Source: Nodularia sphaerocarpa UHCC 0038 (lineage in GTDB: Bacteria; Cyanobacteriota; Cyanobacteriia; Cyanobacteriales; Nostocaceae). Taken from it: a stretch of 64,000 nucleotides of DNA. The stretch covers positions 3,538,356 through 3,602,355 of the forward strand of contig NZ_CP060140.1 in the NCBI RefSeq assembly GCF_022376295.1, written 5' to 3'. Under the pieces are notes generated by a model, which was not told the DNA's origin, did no database searches, and saw only the letters and a list, made by a program, of their open reading frames with translations. The number at the start of each line of letters is the position of its first letter. Position 1 is the first letter of the stretch. The translations under genes and the position numbers were made by a program. Of the stretch, positions 35,350 to 43,169 are shown in pieces.

Positions 35350-35916
35350 TCAGGCATTTTGAACTGTAGAAATATTATTTTCAATTTGGTGAGATTCTGG
35401 GCGGGCAAAATTCGGTAAATCAATGCCACTGTGACTAGCAGTGCGGGTTTTGATGGCCAAACGGTAACTCACACTTTGCAATTCTGCTTGAAGTTTGCGG
35501 TTTTCTCGTTGTAGTATTGCTACTTTTTCTCTGACTGGGGCCATACGCTCCTCGAACTTACGACGGTAAATTTGAGGTAATTCTTGTATAACCTGCTCCA
35601 ACATCCGACTGCGATCAGTGAGTTCTTGTACTGAATGGCGGAGTTGGTAGATTTCGGTGTCACGAGTGGTAATTTGTTCTTGGTAGAACGTTACCTGCTG
35701 CTCAACGGCTTGCAATTGTTCTTGCAATGCTTGTAACTGACTCTGATCATATTCTGGTTGAGAACGCTGGGGCATAAAGTTAGTATTGCCTTTAACCAGC
35801 CGGAAAAGTTCTTGAGATAGCTGCTGCACTAATTGATCACGAAGCTGCAACTCTTGGCGCAGCTGCGATACTTCGGTAGAGAGAGCTTGGATGTTGGGTG
35901 TGTCAGTTTGGCTCAC
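35350..35916 (-). CDS. coiled-coil conserved hypothetical protein
   Basis: 188 residues, nearly all heptad-patterned. Coiled-coil segments cover about 8-45 and 55-155 (LQALQEQLQAVEQQVTFYQE, VREKVAILQRENRKLQAELQ), with a short Pro-rich break (FMPQRSQPEY) near 48-57. The last 30 residues are not helical. There is no signal peptide, membrane segment or enzymatic motif. It lies upstream of rpsF on the same strand order (rpsF is further right), separated by 184 bp. Function unknown; a scaffold or cytoskeletal role would be guesswork. Confidence 0.7.
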   Translation of the reverse strand: MSQTDTPNIQALSTEVSQLRQELQLRDQLVQQLSQELFRLVKGNTNFMPQRSQPEYDQSQLQALQEQLQAVEQQVTFYQEQITTRDTEIYQLRHSVQELTDRSRMLEQVIQELPQIYRRKFEERMAPVREKVAILQRENRKLQAELQSVSYRLAIKTRTASHSGIDLPNFARPESHQIENNISTVQNA

Positions 35917-36045
35917 AGTGGCTTACAGCTCCCATTGACGAATGCTTGTCGAATCTTAGGTATAACTGCGATGGTACTGCTTTTAGCAGGTACTTGTTAA
36001 TTTAGCATTGCCAACTCAGAATGGTAAAATTTTTGATTTTCATGA

Positions 36046-36078
36046 CTGAGTGTTGAGTTGTTTTAACTCAACACTCAG
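36046..36078 (-). terminator. strong hairpin downstream of rpsF
   Basis: CTGAGTGTTGAGTT and AACTCAACACTCAG form a perfect 14-bp stem with a 5-base loop, 23 bp beyond the rpsF stop. There is no long T run right after it, but the stem is the strongest in this region. Confidence 0.55.
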
Positions 36079-36100
36079 CACTGCTTACTCAGAAATTTGT

Positions 36101-36439
36101 TTAGACAGAAACAGCAACTTTGTCTTCTGCTTCTTCTGCTACTTCTTCTGGTAGATCCTGCTTAATAGTCAAGTAGCGAATCACTTCTTCACTTAAACGC
36201 ATAGCACGTTCCATCGGAGCGATCGCACTTCCAGGGCCACTGTAGTCCATTTGAACGTAGATGCCATCGCGATGCTTCTTAATTTCATAAGCTAGGCGAC
36301 GTTTACCACGATTTTGAATTTTGATATTCTCAGAACCATGATCTGTGAGCAACTTCTGGTATTTACTAATTGCTTGCTCTACCTGTTCATCTCCTAAATC
36401 TGGACGCAGAATGTAAATTGTTTCGTAAACTATCGACAT
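36101..36439 (-). CDS. rpsF: 30S ribosomal protein S6
   Basis: 112 residues with the S6 ferredoxin-like fold pattern: YETIYILRPDLGDEQV at the start, NRGKRRLAYEIKKHRDGIYVQMDYSG in the middle, and MERAMRLSEEVIRYLTIK near the end. S6 binds 16S rRNA together with S18. The tail is acidic (EEVAEEAEDKVAVSV). It is a single gene here; ssb and rpsR, its partners in many bacteria, are not adjacent. Confidence 0.96.
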   Translation of the reverse strand: MSIVYETIYILRPDLGDEQVEQAISKYQKLLTDHGSENIKIQNRGKRRLAYEIKKHRDGIYVQMDYSGPGSAIAPMERAMRLSEEVIRYLTIKQDLPEEVAEEAEDKVAVSV

Positions 36440-36839
36440 GATTTTAAGTCACCTTATGGACGAGGGGGCTGCTGATGTGAGTTTATACAGTAATATCACA
36501 AAGATACTTGTAATAATCAACATCGAAGCAACAAGGAACTATAATCTTACCAGTTTTCAATTTGAATCATTAGCCAAATCCGCAAAATTCGCATCTTTAA
36601 CAAGAAGCTGCCTTTAGGGCGATGAGTGAGCCATCCCACCCACAGGGCAAAAAGCCCTTCTCCTACAAGAAAGGCTGCGTGGCCAGTGAAGCTATCAACT
36701 GAGATCAGGGGGTAGTACAAGTGTCCTACCTAAATTGAGACTATAGTTATTAGTCTCAGGCTGAGTCCTCTACTACAGACTGAAGATTGCTACCCGCTAA
36801 CAGCTTTTAATCGCAGACAAAAGGATATTAATCAAGGTT
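36440..36839. other. 400-bp divergent spacer with several hairpins
   Basis: AGGGC-AAAAA-GCCCT (about 36643-36657) is a short GC hairpin. TGAGACTA and TAGTCTCA (36736-36758) form a second, 8-bp hairpin. The stretch 36600-36730 has mixed, structured sequence but no open frame. Promoters for rpsF and the FAH-family gene must be here; no clear motif is recognised. Confidence 0.45.
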
Positions 36840-37613
36840 ATGGCGCAGCGCTATGTGCGAGTTCAAAATCTAGAAGGCAAGATTTATTATGGATTGCTAC
36901 AACTATCCCTGAATGTGCAGGTGCTAGATGCTCCACCCTGGTTACAAGGACAACCCACAGATTTAATTCTAGAACCGGAAAATTACCAAATTCTTACCCC
37001 CTGTGCGCCCTCAAAAGTAGTGGCGGTAGGGAAGAATTATGCAGATCATGCGGCAGAAATGGGAACTACAGTGCCAAATGAACCATTAATATTTCTCAAG
37101 CCTTCAACATCTATCATTGCCACGGAAACAGAAATTATGTATCCGCCCCAGTCGCAACGGGTAGATTATGAAGGTGAGTTAGCATTGGTGATTGGCGATC
37201 GCACCTGTGACTGCACAATAGAAGAAGCCCAAACCAAAATTTGGGGCTATACCATTGCTAACGACGTGACGGCGCGGGATTTACAACAAAACGATAGCCA
37301 ATGGACTCGCGCCAAAGGTTTTGATACGTTTTGTCCTTTAGGCCCTTGGATTGTCCGGGAATTAAATCCTGGGGCAAGATTACAGACCTTTCTGAATGAC
37401 GATGCTATCCCTGTGCAATCTGCCTGTATTGATCAGATGGTGTTTGCTCCTGATGTTCTAGTGTCCTACATTAGTCAGGTGATGACACTATTACCAGGAG
37501 ACGTGGTGCTAACCGGTACGCCATTGGGTGTTGGGCAGTTACACATAGGCGATCGCATCCGTGTAGAAATTGAAGGTATTGGTCGCCTAGAAAACAAAGT
37601 GGTTAGGCGTTAA
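36840..37613 (+). CDS. fumarylacetoacetate hydrolase (FAH) family protein
   Basis: 257 residues. The FAH fold is shown by CAPSKVVAVGKNYADHAAEM (55-74), FLKPST (85-90), the metal-ligand glutamates in VDYEGELALVIG (Glu111, Glu113), and NDVTARDLQ with Asp142. Family members hydrolyse or decarboxylate beta-diketo acids; many bacterial ones act on acylpyruvates or oxaloacetate. The exact substrate cannot be read from the sequence. AAGG precedes the ATG by a few bases. It converges on the Tic20-like gene with only three bases between stop codons. Confidence 0.88.
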   Translation: MAQRYVRVQNLEGKIYYGLLQLSLNVQVLDAPPWLQGQPTDLILEPENYQILTPCAPSKVVAVGKNYADHAAEMGTTVPNEPLIFLKPSTSIIATETEIMYPPQSQRVDYEGELALVIGDRTCDCTIEEAQTKIWGYTIANDVTARDLQQNDSQWTRAKGFDTFCPLGPWIVRELNPGARLQTFLNDDAIPVQSACIDQMVFAPDVLVSYISQVMTLLPGDVVLTGTPLGVGQLHIGDRIRVEIEGIGRLENKVVRR

Positions 37614-37616
37614 CTT

Positions 37617-38093
37617 TTAGCGCACTTGCATATGCACTGCATCAGAAATTGCCGGAATTTCTGCATAACGTCCCAACACAGATTGAGCAACAGAATAGAC
37701 AACTGCTGCCACTATGCCGATAAAGATGGTGTTGGCGATGGTTTCTAAAGCAAAGCCAGCACCAGGAATTGAACTGACAATTTGCAGCACTATGGAACAC
37801 AAAAATAAAACAATGTCCAAAAGAATAGCCTGCATCGTGTTGAAACGAATGAAGTGACTAACTTTTTCGTTTCTCACCACTAAAAATAATAAGGCAAAGA
37901 AAATAATCAGGCTGGCAAAAGGGATGCTGGCATAAATTCCCTGTATGGGACTCAAAGGGAGAAACAGCACCGCTAGTAATGGAAACTGACTGAACAAAAA
38001 CCTACCAAAGGCTAGACCTTCAACTAAGGGTAGCAAATAAGGTAAACAAGCAAAAATCCGGTCGGAAACCGTTATAGACCCGCGCCAAGTCAT
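37617..38093 (-). CDS. Tic20-family (Ycf60-like) membrane protein
   Basis: 158 residues from ATG 38093. Four hydrophobic helices are seen, with the family patterns FACLPYLLPLVEGLAFG, FIRFNTMQAILLDIVLFLC and ISDAVHMQVR at the C-terminus. Tic20 is the import-channel subunit of plastids; the cyanobacterial homologues lie in the cytoplasmic or thylakoid membrane and their role is unsettled. A longer reading from 38168 exists. AGGAG lies about 10 bases upstream of 38093 and the family begins MTWRGS, so the shorter start is preferred. Confidence 0.85.
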   Translation of the reverse strand: MTWRGSITVSDRIFACLPYLLPLVEGLAFGRFLFSQFPLLAVLFLPLSPIQGIYASIPFASLIIFFALLFLVVRNEKVSHFIRFNTMQAILLDIVLFLCSIVLQIVSSIPGAGFALETIANTIFIGIVAAVVYSVAQSVLGRYAEIPAISDAVHMQVR

Positions 38094-38174
38094 TGTGCGT
38101 TCTCCTATGGCTAAAATTTCAGAGTTACTTGAGCCTAGGATAACGCAGTTGCTTAGTCTTGCTGACAAATGCGA

Positions 38175-38372
38175 TTATTCTATATCGGCAACTCGGAAAC
38201 CCATCAGACATTCATACTGCGCTGGCTGCTGTGCATTTACTGGGCGAATTGCTTGACCGCATCGCAGTTGACCCCCACGCCAACGGGGTTGACCGCTACC
38301 GTCAGCAAGTAAACAACATTGGCAAACTTGCGCCGGGGCAAGGATTTGATTATCCATTAAAATGACTAACAT
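38175..38372 (-). CDS. small Cys-rich conserved-looking protein
   Basis: 65 residues with five cysteines (17, 19, 20, 38, 55) in VCQCC, LRCGQ and YECLMGF. The spacing could suit a metal site. A strong ribosome-binding site AGGAGG lies 9 bases upstream of ATG 38372, which argues for a real gene; a GTG one codon earlier is the alternative. It has no signal peptide or membrane segment. It lies upstream of the Tic20-like gene on the same strand (81 bp gap) and divergent from glyA. I do not recognise a named family. Confidence 0.6.
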   Translation of the reverse strand: MLVILMDNQILAPAQVCQCCLLADGSGQPRWRGGQLRCGQAIRPVNAQQPAQYECLMGFRVADIE

Positions 38373-38784
38373 CACATCCCTCCTGTAAATTTTTCTTATG
38401 GGTGTTGAAATTGCGCCTTAAGTCAGATAAAAAACCTGATGCGGCAAAACATATTTAAATAAAACTCTTTTAGGATCGGCATTTGGTCTCTTGAAATTGT
38501 GCAAGTTGAATGCTCACCAGCTTAAATATGAGCGCATAGAAAAAATCCCCAGTCAACTTTCATTTATTTTATGTTATGTATCGAAAATAGTGGTTATTTT
38601 GTAACAAATCATACAAAAATACTGGATTTCAGGTAGAGCAGAGTATCCAATCAAAGGGTAAAATTTGAAATTCAGGAAAAAGGTTGATGATAATAAATAA
38701 ATCAGTAGTGCAAAACTATTGACTGAGGTGCTACACCAAGCCCAAATCCACCGTTGTGCAAAATTCCACCAAGGATAAATTTAA
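38373..38784. other. 412-bp divergent spacer upstream of glyA
   Basis: AT-rich, without dispersed repeats or heptamer arrays. There is no glycine-riboswitch-like core and no clear NtcA site. GCTCACCAGCTTAAATATGAGC (38511-38532) is an imperfect palindrome. It presumably holds the promoters of glyA and the Cys-rich gene. Confidence 0.4.
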
Positions 38785-40068
38785 GTGACTAAAACGAATT
38801 CCGATATTTTGGCTAACTCCGATCCGGCGATCGCCCAATTAATTAACCAAGAACTACAACGCCAACGCGACCACCTAGAGTTAATTGCTAGTGAAAACTT
38901 TACCTCAGCTGCTGTACTAGCAGCCCAAGGTTCAGCATTAACCAACAAATACGCCGAAGGATTACCAGGTAAACGTTACTATGGCGGTTGTGAATTTGTC
39001 GATCAAGTCGAACAAATCGCCATCGACCGAGCTAAACAGCTATTTGGTGCGGCTCATGCGAATGTCCAACCCCATTCCGGCGCTCAGGCAAATTTTGCAG
39101 TTTTCCTGACATTACTGCAACCCGGCGATAAAATCATGGGGATGGATTTGTCTCATGGGGGACATCTCACCCACGGTTCACCTGTGAATGTTTCGGGTAA
39201 ATGGTTTGAAGTTTGCCATTACGGTGTCAGCAAAGAAACAGAACAGCTAGACTACGAACAAATTCGGGAGCAGGCGCTGAGGGAGCGTCCCAAGCTCTTA
39301 ATTTGTGGATATTCCGCCTATCCTCGTGTAATTGATTTTGAAAAGTTCCGTAGTATTGCTGATGAAATCGGCGCTTACTTGCTGGCGGATATTGCCCATA
39401 TCGCTGGTTTAGTGGCTAGCGGTTTGCATCCTAACCCGATTCCTTTCTGTGATGTCGTCACAACCACAACTCATAAAACCCTCCGTGGTCCTCGTGGTGG
39501 GTTGATTTTGACCCGCGATGCCGAATTAGGTAAAAAGTTCGATAAATCCGTTTTCCCTGGCACTCAAGGCGGTCCATTAGAACACGTGATTGCAGGTAAA
39601 GCAGTGGCTTTTGGGGAAGCTCTGAAGCCTGAATTTAAAGACTATTCGGCGCAAGTAATTGAAAATGCCCGTGCTTTGGCAAGTCAACTGCAAAACCGTG
39701 GTTTAAAACTGGTGTCAAATGGTACGGATAACCATTTGATGCTAGTAGATTTACAGAATATTGGACTTACCGGAAAGCAAGCCGATCAACTGGTGAGTGG
39801 CGTGAATATTACCGCTAACAAAAATACAGTTCCCTTTGATCCGCAATCACCATTTGTTACCAGTGGTTTGAGGTTAGGTTCTCCAGCCATGACTACACGG
39901 GGCATGGGTGTGACAGAGTTTACCGAGATTGGGAATATTATCGCTGACAGACTGCTGTCGCCTGATTCTGAGACAGTAGCACAAGATTGTCGGCAACGGG
40001 TCGCGGCATTGTGCGATCGCTTCCCCTTGTACCCACATCTACAAATTCCTGTACCAGCCTTAGCTTAA
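38785..40068 (+). CDS. glyA: serine hydroxymethyltransferase
   Basis: 427 residues, GTG start with AAGGAT upstream. PLP-enzyme motifs are complete: ELIASENFTS (32-41), KRYYGGCEFVD (63-73), ADIAHIAGLV (201-210) and the PLP lysine Lys231 in TTTTHKTLRGPRGG. It converts serine and tetrahydrofolate to glycine and methylene-tetrahydrofolate, supplying one-carbon units, and acts in photorespiratory glycine/serine turnover in cyanobacteria. A 405-bp repeat-bearing spacer follows. Confidence 0.97.
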   Translation: MTKTNSDILANSDPAIAQLINQELQRQRDHLELIASENFTSAAVLAAQGSALTNKYAEGLPGKRYYGGCEFVDQVEQIAIDRAKQLFGAAHANVQPHSGAQANFAVFLTLLQPGDKIMGMDLSHGGHLTHGSPVNVSGKWFEVCHYGVSKETEQLDYEQIREQALRERPKLLICGYSAYPRVIDFEKFRSIADEIGAYLLADIAHIAGLVASGLHPNPIPFCDVVTTTTHKTLRGPRGGLILTRDAELGKKFDKSVFPGTQGGPLEHVIAGKAVAFGEALKPEFKDYSAQVIENARALASQLQNRGLKLVSNGTDNHLMLVDLQNIGLTGKQADQLVSGVNITANKNTVPFDPQSPFVTSGLRLGSPAMTTRGMGVTEFTEIGNIIADRLLSPDSETVAQDCRQRVAALCDRFPLYPHLQIPVPALA

Positions 40069-40473
40069 GTTCACCTTTGTGGATAGTGTCCAGTTGTTTA
40101 ATGAACCACGAAGACGCGTTGGCGCTAGCCTCTCCCTTTGGGAGAAGGACACGAAGGAAGATTAGAAGAAGAAGATTGTAGGGTGCGTTATGGATTTTAG
40201 TCCTAACGCACCGATAATCTAAAATGGTGCGTTGCGCTACGCGACAACACACCCTACAAAACATAATTTTGACTGACATCATCATTTGTGTGTACACCGT
40301 AGCCCCTGCAAGGAGAGAGGCTTTAAATTTCCCCCCTTCCCTGGTAGGGAAGGGGGTTAGGGGGTTAGGTTTCGCGTTAGCTTTTCCACATAACGTGAAA
40401 AGTCCAGATGAGAAAAAAGCAGTAAAAAGTATTACTATATATAATGGTTTTTCCCTATACAACCTCACCCTAG
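40069..40473. other. 405-bp spacer with two dispersed repeats
   Basis: 40178-40257 is an 80-bp element with inverted ends (GTAGGGTGCGTT and the complement of AACACACCCTAC). A TTTGTGTGTACACCGTAGC word follows at about 40287. At 40332-40356, CCCCCTTCCCT and AGGGAAGGGGG form a perfect 11-bp hairpin, followed by GTTAGGGGGTTAGG. A 182-codon frame on the minus strand crosses these repeats and the glyA end and is not a gene. Confidence 0.65.
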
Positions 40474-42537
40474 ATGGACTTATCACTGCAAAACAAAATC
40501 GTTTCCTTTATTTGGTCAATTGCTGATGATTGTCTGCGGGATGTCTATGTTAGAGGCAAATACCGGGATGTGATTCTGCCCATGTTTGTTTTGCGGCGGC
40601 TAGATTGTTTGCTGGAATCAACCAAAGCAGATGTACTGGAAGAGGTGCGCTTTCAACGGGAAGAAGCGAAATTTGAGGTACTTGACCCCACGGGTTTACA
40701 AGAAGCTTCGGGTTATGTATTTTATAATGTTTCTGAGTGGACATTAAAGAAATTAGTCAAAACTGCTGCTAATAATCGCCAAATCTTAGAGGCAAATTTT
40801 AAAGCTTATTTGGATGGCTTTAGCGATAACGTTAAAGAAATTATCAGCAAATTTGAACTGCGTAACCAAATTCGGCGCATGGTGGAGGCTGATGTTTTAC
40901 ACGATGTTTTAGAGAAATTTACCTCCACAGACATTAACCTGAGTCCCCATGAAATTGTAGACAGCAAGGGAGAGACATTACCAGGGCTGAGTAACCTGGG
41001 AATGGGTTATGTATTTGAAGAATTAATCCGCAAATTTAACGAAGAAAATAACGAAGAAGCCGGGGAACACTTCACCCCCCGCGAAGTTATTAAGTTGATG
41101 ATTCATTTATTATTTATTCCCATTAAAGATGAAATTCCGCCAGTAATTACCGTTTATGATGGGGCTTGCGGTTCGGGGGGAATGCTGACAGAATCTCAAG
41201 GTTTTATCGAAGCCGCAGAAGGAGAAATTAATTCTCAGTCTCAGGTTTTATTGTATGGGAAAGAAGTCAACGGCGAAACCTATGCTATTTGTAAATCAGA
41301 CATGATGATTAAGGGGAATGACCCAGAAAACATTAAGTTTGGTTCAACTTTAGCAACCGATGATTTTCAGGGAATGCATTTTAATTTTATGCTGTCAAAT
41401 CCCCCTTATGGTAAATCTTATAAATCTGACCAAAAATATATTTTAGATGGTAAAGAAGTTTTAGATCCTCGCTTTCAGGTGGAACTGCAAAACTTTCAGG
41501 GACAATTAGAAACATTACCAGCTATTCCCCGTTCTTCTGATGGTCAATTGCTGTTTTTAATGGATATGGTCGGGAAAATGAAGCGACTAAATGATAGTCC
41601 TTTGGGTAGCCGTATCGCTTCAATTCATAATGGTTCGGCTTTGTTTACTGGGGATGCTGGAAGCGGCGAAAGTAATATTAGGCGGTGGATTATTGAAAAT
41701 GACTGGTTAGAATGTATTGTGGGTTTACCTTTGAATATGTTTTATAACACGGGTATTGCTACTTATATTTGGGTGCTATCTAACCGGAAACCGGAAAAGC
41801 GTAGAGGCAAGGTACAATTAATTGATGCTTCTGAATGGTATGGCAAGTTAAGAAAGAATTTAGGTAAGAAGAATTGTGAGTTAACGCCAGAAAATATTCA
41901 GCAAATTACGGAAACGTTTTTAAGGTTTGAAGAAACAGCAGAATCAAAGATTTTTGATAATCAAGATTTTGGTTATCACAAAATTACTGTGGAGCGTCCT
42001 TTAAGGTTAAGTTTTCAAGTCACACCAGAACGAGTAGAGCAGTTTGGCAGTTTAGCTGATGACAAATTATATCCGGTTTTGGGGATATTAAAGGATTTAT
42101 TTGGGGATGAGGTTTATCAAGATTTTAACTTGGTTAAACAGAAGTTAGAAAAAGCTTTGAAGGCGGAAGGATTTAAGTTAGCGGCTAAGGATTTGAAGTT
42201 AATTTATGATACGTTTACAGAAAAGGATGAAACGGCGGAAGCTGTAATTAAGAAGAAAACGAAAGCGGGGGTAGTTTATGAGTCTGATTCTGAGTTGCGC
42301 GATACTGAGAATGTGCCTTTAAAGGAAGATATTCAGGAGTATTTTAATAGGGAAGTTTTACCCCATGTCCCCGATGCTTGGATAGATTTTGAGAAGACGG
42401 TACGGGGTTATGAGATTTCTTTTACTAAATATTTTTACAAGTTTCAGCCTTTGCGGAGTTTGGCTGATATTGCGGCGGATATTTTGGCTTTGGAAGCTGA
42501 GACGGAAGGGGTTTTAAAAGCTGTTATTGGCGTGTAG
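40474..42537 (+). CDS. hsdM: type I restriction-modification system, methyltransferase subunit HsdM
   Basis: 687 residues. The N-terminal helical domain (IADDCLRDVYVRGKYRDVILPM) is followed by the N6-adenine methylase domain with AGEHFTPREV (196-205), the SAM motif DGACGSGGM (229-237) and the catalytic NPPYG (309-313). A long C-terminal extension (about 500-687) is helical and may contact HsdS. HsdM methylates adenine in a site chosen by HsdS. It heads a four- or five-gene locus, followed 32 bp later by the toxin gene. The DNA just upstream consists of dispersed repeats. Confidence 0.95.
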   Translation: MDLSLQNKIVSFIWSIADDCLRDVYVRGKYRDVILPMFVLRRLDCLLESTKADVLEEVRFQREEAKFEVLDPTGLQEASGYVFYNVSEWTLKKLVKTAANNRQILEANFKAYLDGFSDNVKEIISKFELRNQIRRMVEADVLHDVLEKFTSTDINLSPHEIVDSKGETLPGLSNLGMGYVFEELIRKFNEENNEEAGEHFTPREVIKLMIHLLFIPIKDEIPPVITVYDGACGSGGMLTESQGFIEAAEGEINSQSQVLLYGKEVNGETYAICKSDMMIKGNDPENIKFGSTLATDDFQGMHFNFMLSNPPYGKSYKSDQKYILDGKEVLDPRFQVELQNFQGQLETLPAIPRSSDGQLLFLMDMVGKMKRLNDSPLGSRIASIHNGSALFTGDAGSGESNIRRWIIENDWLECIVGLPLNMFYNTGIATYIWVLSNRKPEKRRGKVQLIDASEWYGKLRKNLGKKNCELTPENIQQITETFLRFEETAESKIFDNQDFGYHKITVERPLRLSFQVTPERVEQFGSLADDKLYPVLGILKDLFGDEVYQDFNLVKQKLEKALKAEGFKLAAKDLKLIYDTFTEKDETAEAVIKKKTKAGVVYESDSELRDTENVPLKEDIQEYFNREVLPHVPDAWIDFEKTVRGYEISFTKYFYKFQPLRSLADIAADILALEAETEGVLKAVIGV

Positions 42538-42569
42538 TAATTTGAGCAAACAGAGAACTAAAATAGATA

Positions 42570-42860
42570 ATGAATTGTGTTTACCGAATTCAAGGTATTG
42601 AGTTTGAATGGGATATAAATAAAGCTGACAGCAATTTTGTTAAGCATGGTGTTAGATTTGAAGAAGCAGCCGAGGCATTTTTTGATCCTTTTTATCAGGA
42701 GGGAGATGCAAGTGCTAATAATGAACAGCGCGATTTTATTTTGGGGTATTCATTATCACAACGTTTATTGTTAGTCGTTTATGTAGATAAAAAATCACGA
42801 AAAAGAATTATTTCTGCTCGTCCTGCTACAAAATTTGAAAGGAGATTATATGAGCAATAA
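42570..42860 (+). CDS. BrnT family toxin
   Basis: 96 residues. The BrnT pattern is clear: FEWDINKADSNFVKHGVRFEEAAEAFFDP, then YVDKKSRKRIISARPATKFERRLYEQ. BrnT toxins have a RelE-like fold and cut RNA, halting translation until bound by their antitoxin. The gene lies 32 bp after hsdM and overlaps the next gene by 11 bp, the usual toxin-first order for brnTA. The conserved His-Gly and Arg residues of the active region are present. Whether it is active is not shown. Confidence 0.87.
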   Translation: MNCVYRIQGIEFEWDINKADSNFVKHGVRFEEAAEAFFDPFYQEGDASANNEQRDFILGYSLSQRLLLVVYVDKKSRKRIISARPATKFERRLYEQ

Positions 42861-43146
42861 TCACGAAGAATTAAAATTACAACTGCGTCCCCGTGCGACA
42901 GAAGTCGTTTCTCTGAATATACCAACAGATACTTTAGCATCGCTGAAAGAAGTAGCAGCTAGTAAAGATATGTCTTTAGAAGCTTTGCTTAAATTTTACA
43001 TTGGGCAAGGTTTGCGGCAAGATATATCTAAGTTATTTAATGAACGTTTATTAGATAAAACTGCACAAGTTTTGTCACGTCATATTCAGTCTGAGGAAGA
43101 AGTTTCTATAATTATGCAAGAAATTCAAGCTGAAACAATAGGATAA
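42850..43146 (+). CDS. probable antitoxin partner of the BrnT toxin
   Basis: 98 residues from ATG 42850, which has AAAGGAG just upstream; an earlier ATG at 42835 is in frame but has no good site. The middle part, VVSLNIPTDTLASLKEVAASKDMSLEALLKFYIGQGLRQD, looks like a ribbon-helix-helix DNA-binding fold. The charged N- and C-terminal arms could wrap the toxin. It is not a typical BrnA sequence, so the pairing rests on the 11-bp overlap with the toxin gene and on size. It may repress its own promoter. Confidence 0.7.
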   Translation: MSNNHEELKLQLRPRATEVVSLNIPTDTLASLKEVAASKDMSLEALLKFYIGQGLRQDISKLFNERLLDKTAQVLSRHIQSEEEVSIIMQEIQAETIG

Positions 43147-43169
43147 ATAAGAGGTGAAAAATCTGAAGA

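Noticed and set aside
38373..38784. Glycine riboswitch upstream of glyA
   Set aside because: The conserved glycine-aptamer core sequences and paired helices are absent.
39938..40486. 182-codon minus-strand frame across the glyA end and spacer
   Set aside because: It overlaps the conserved glyA C-terminus and is otherwise built from dispersed repeats.
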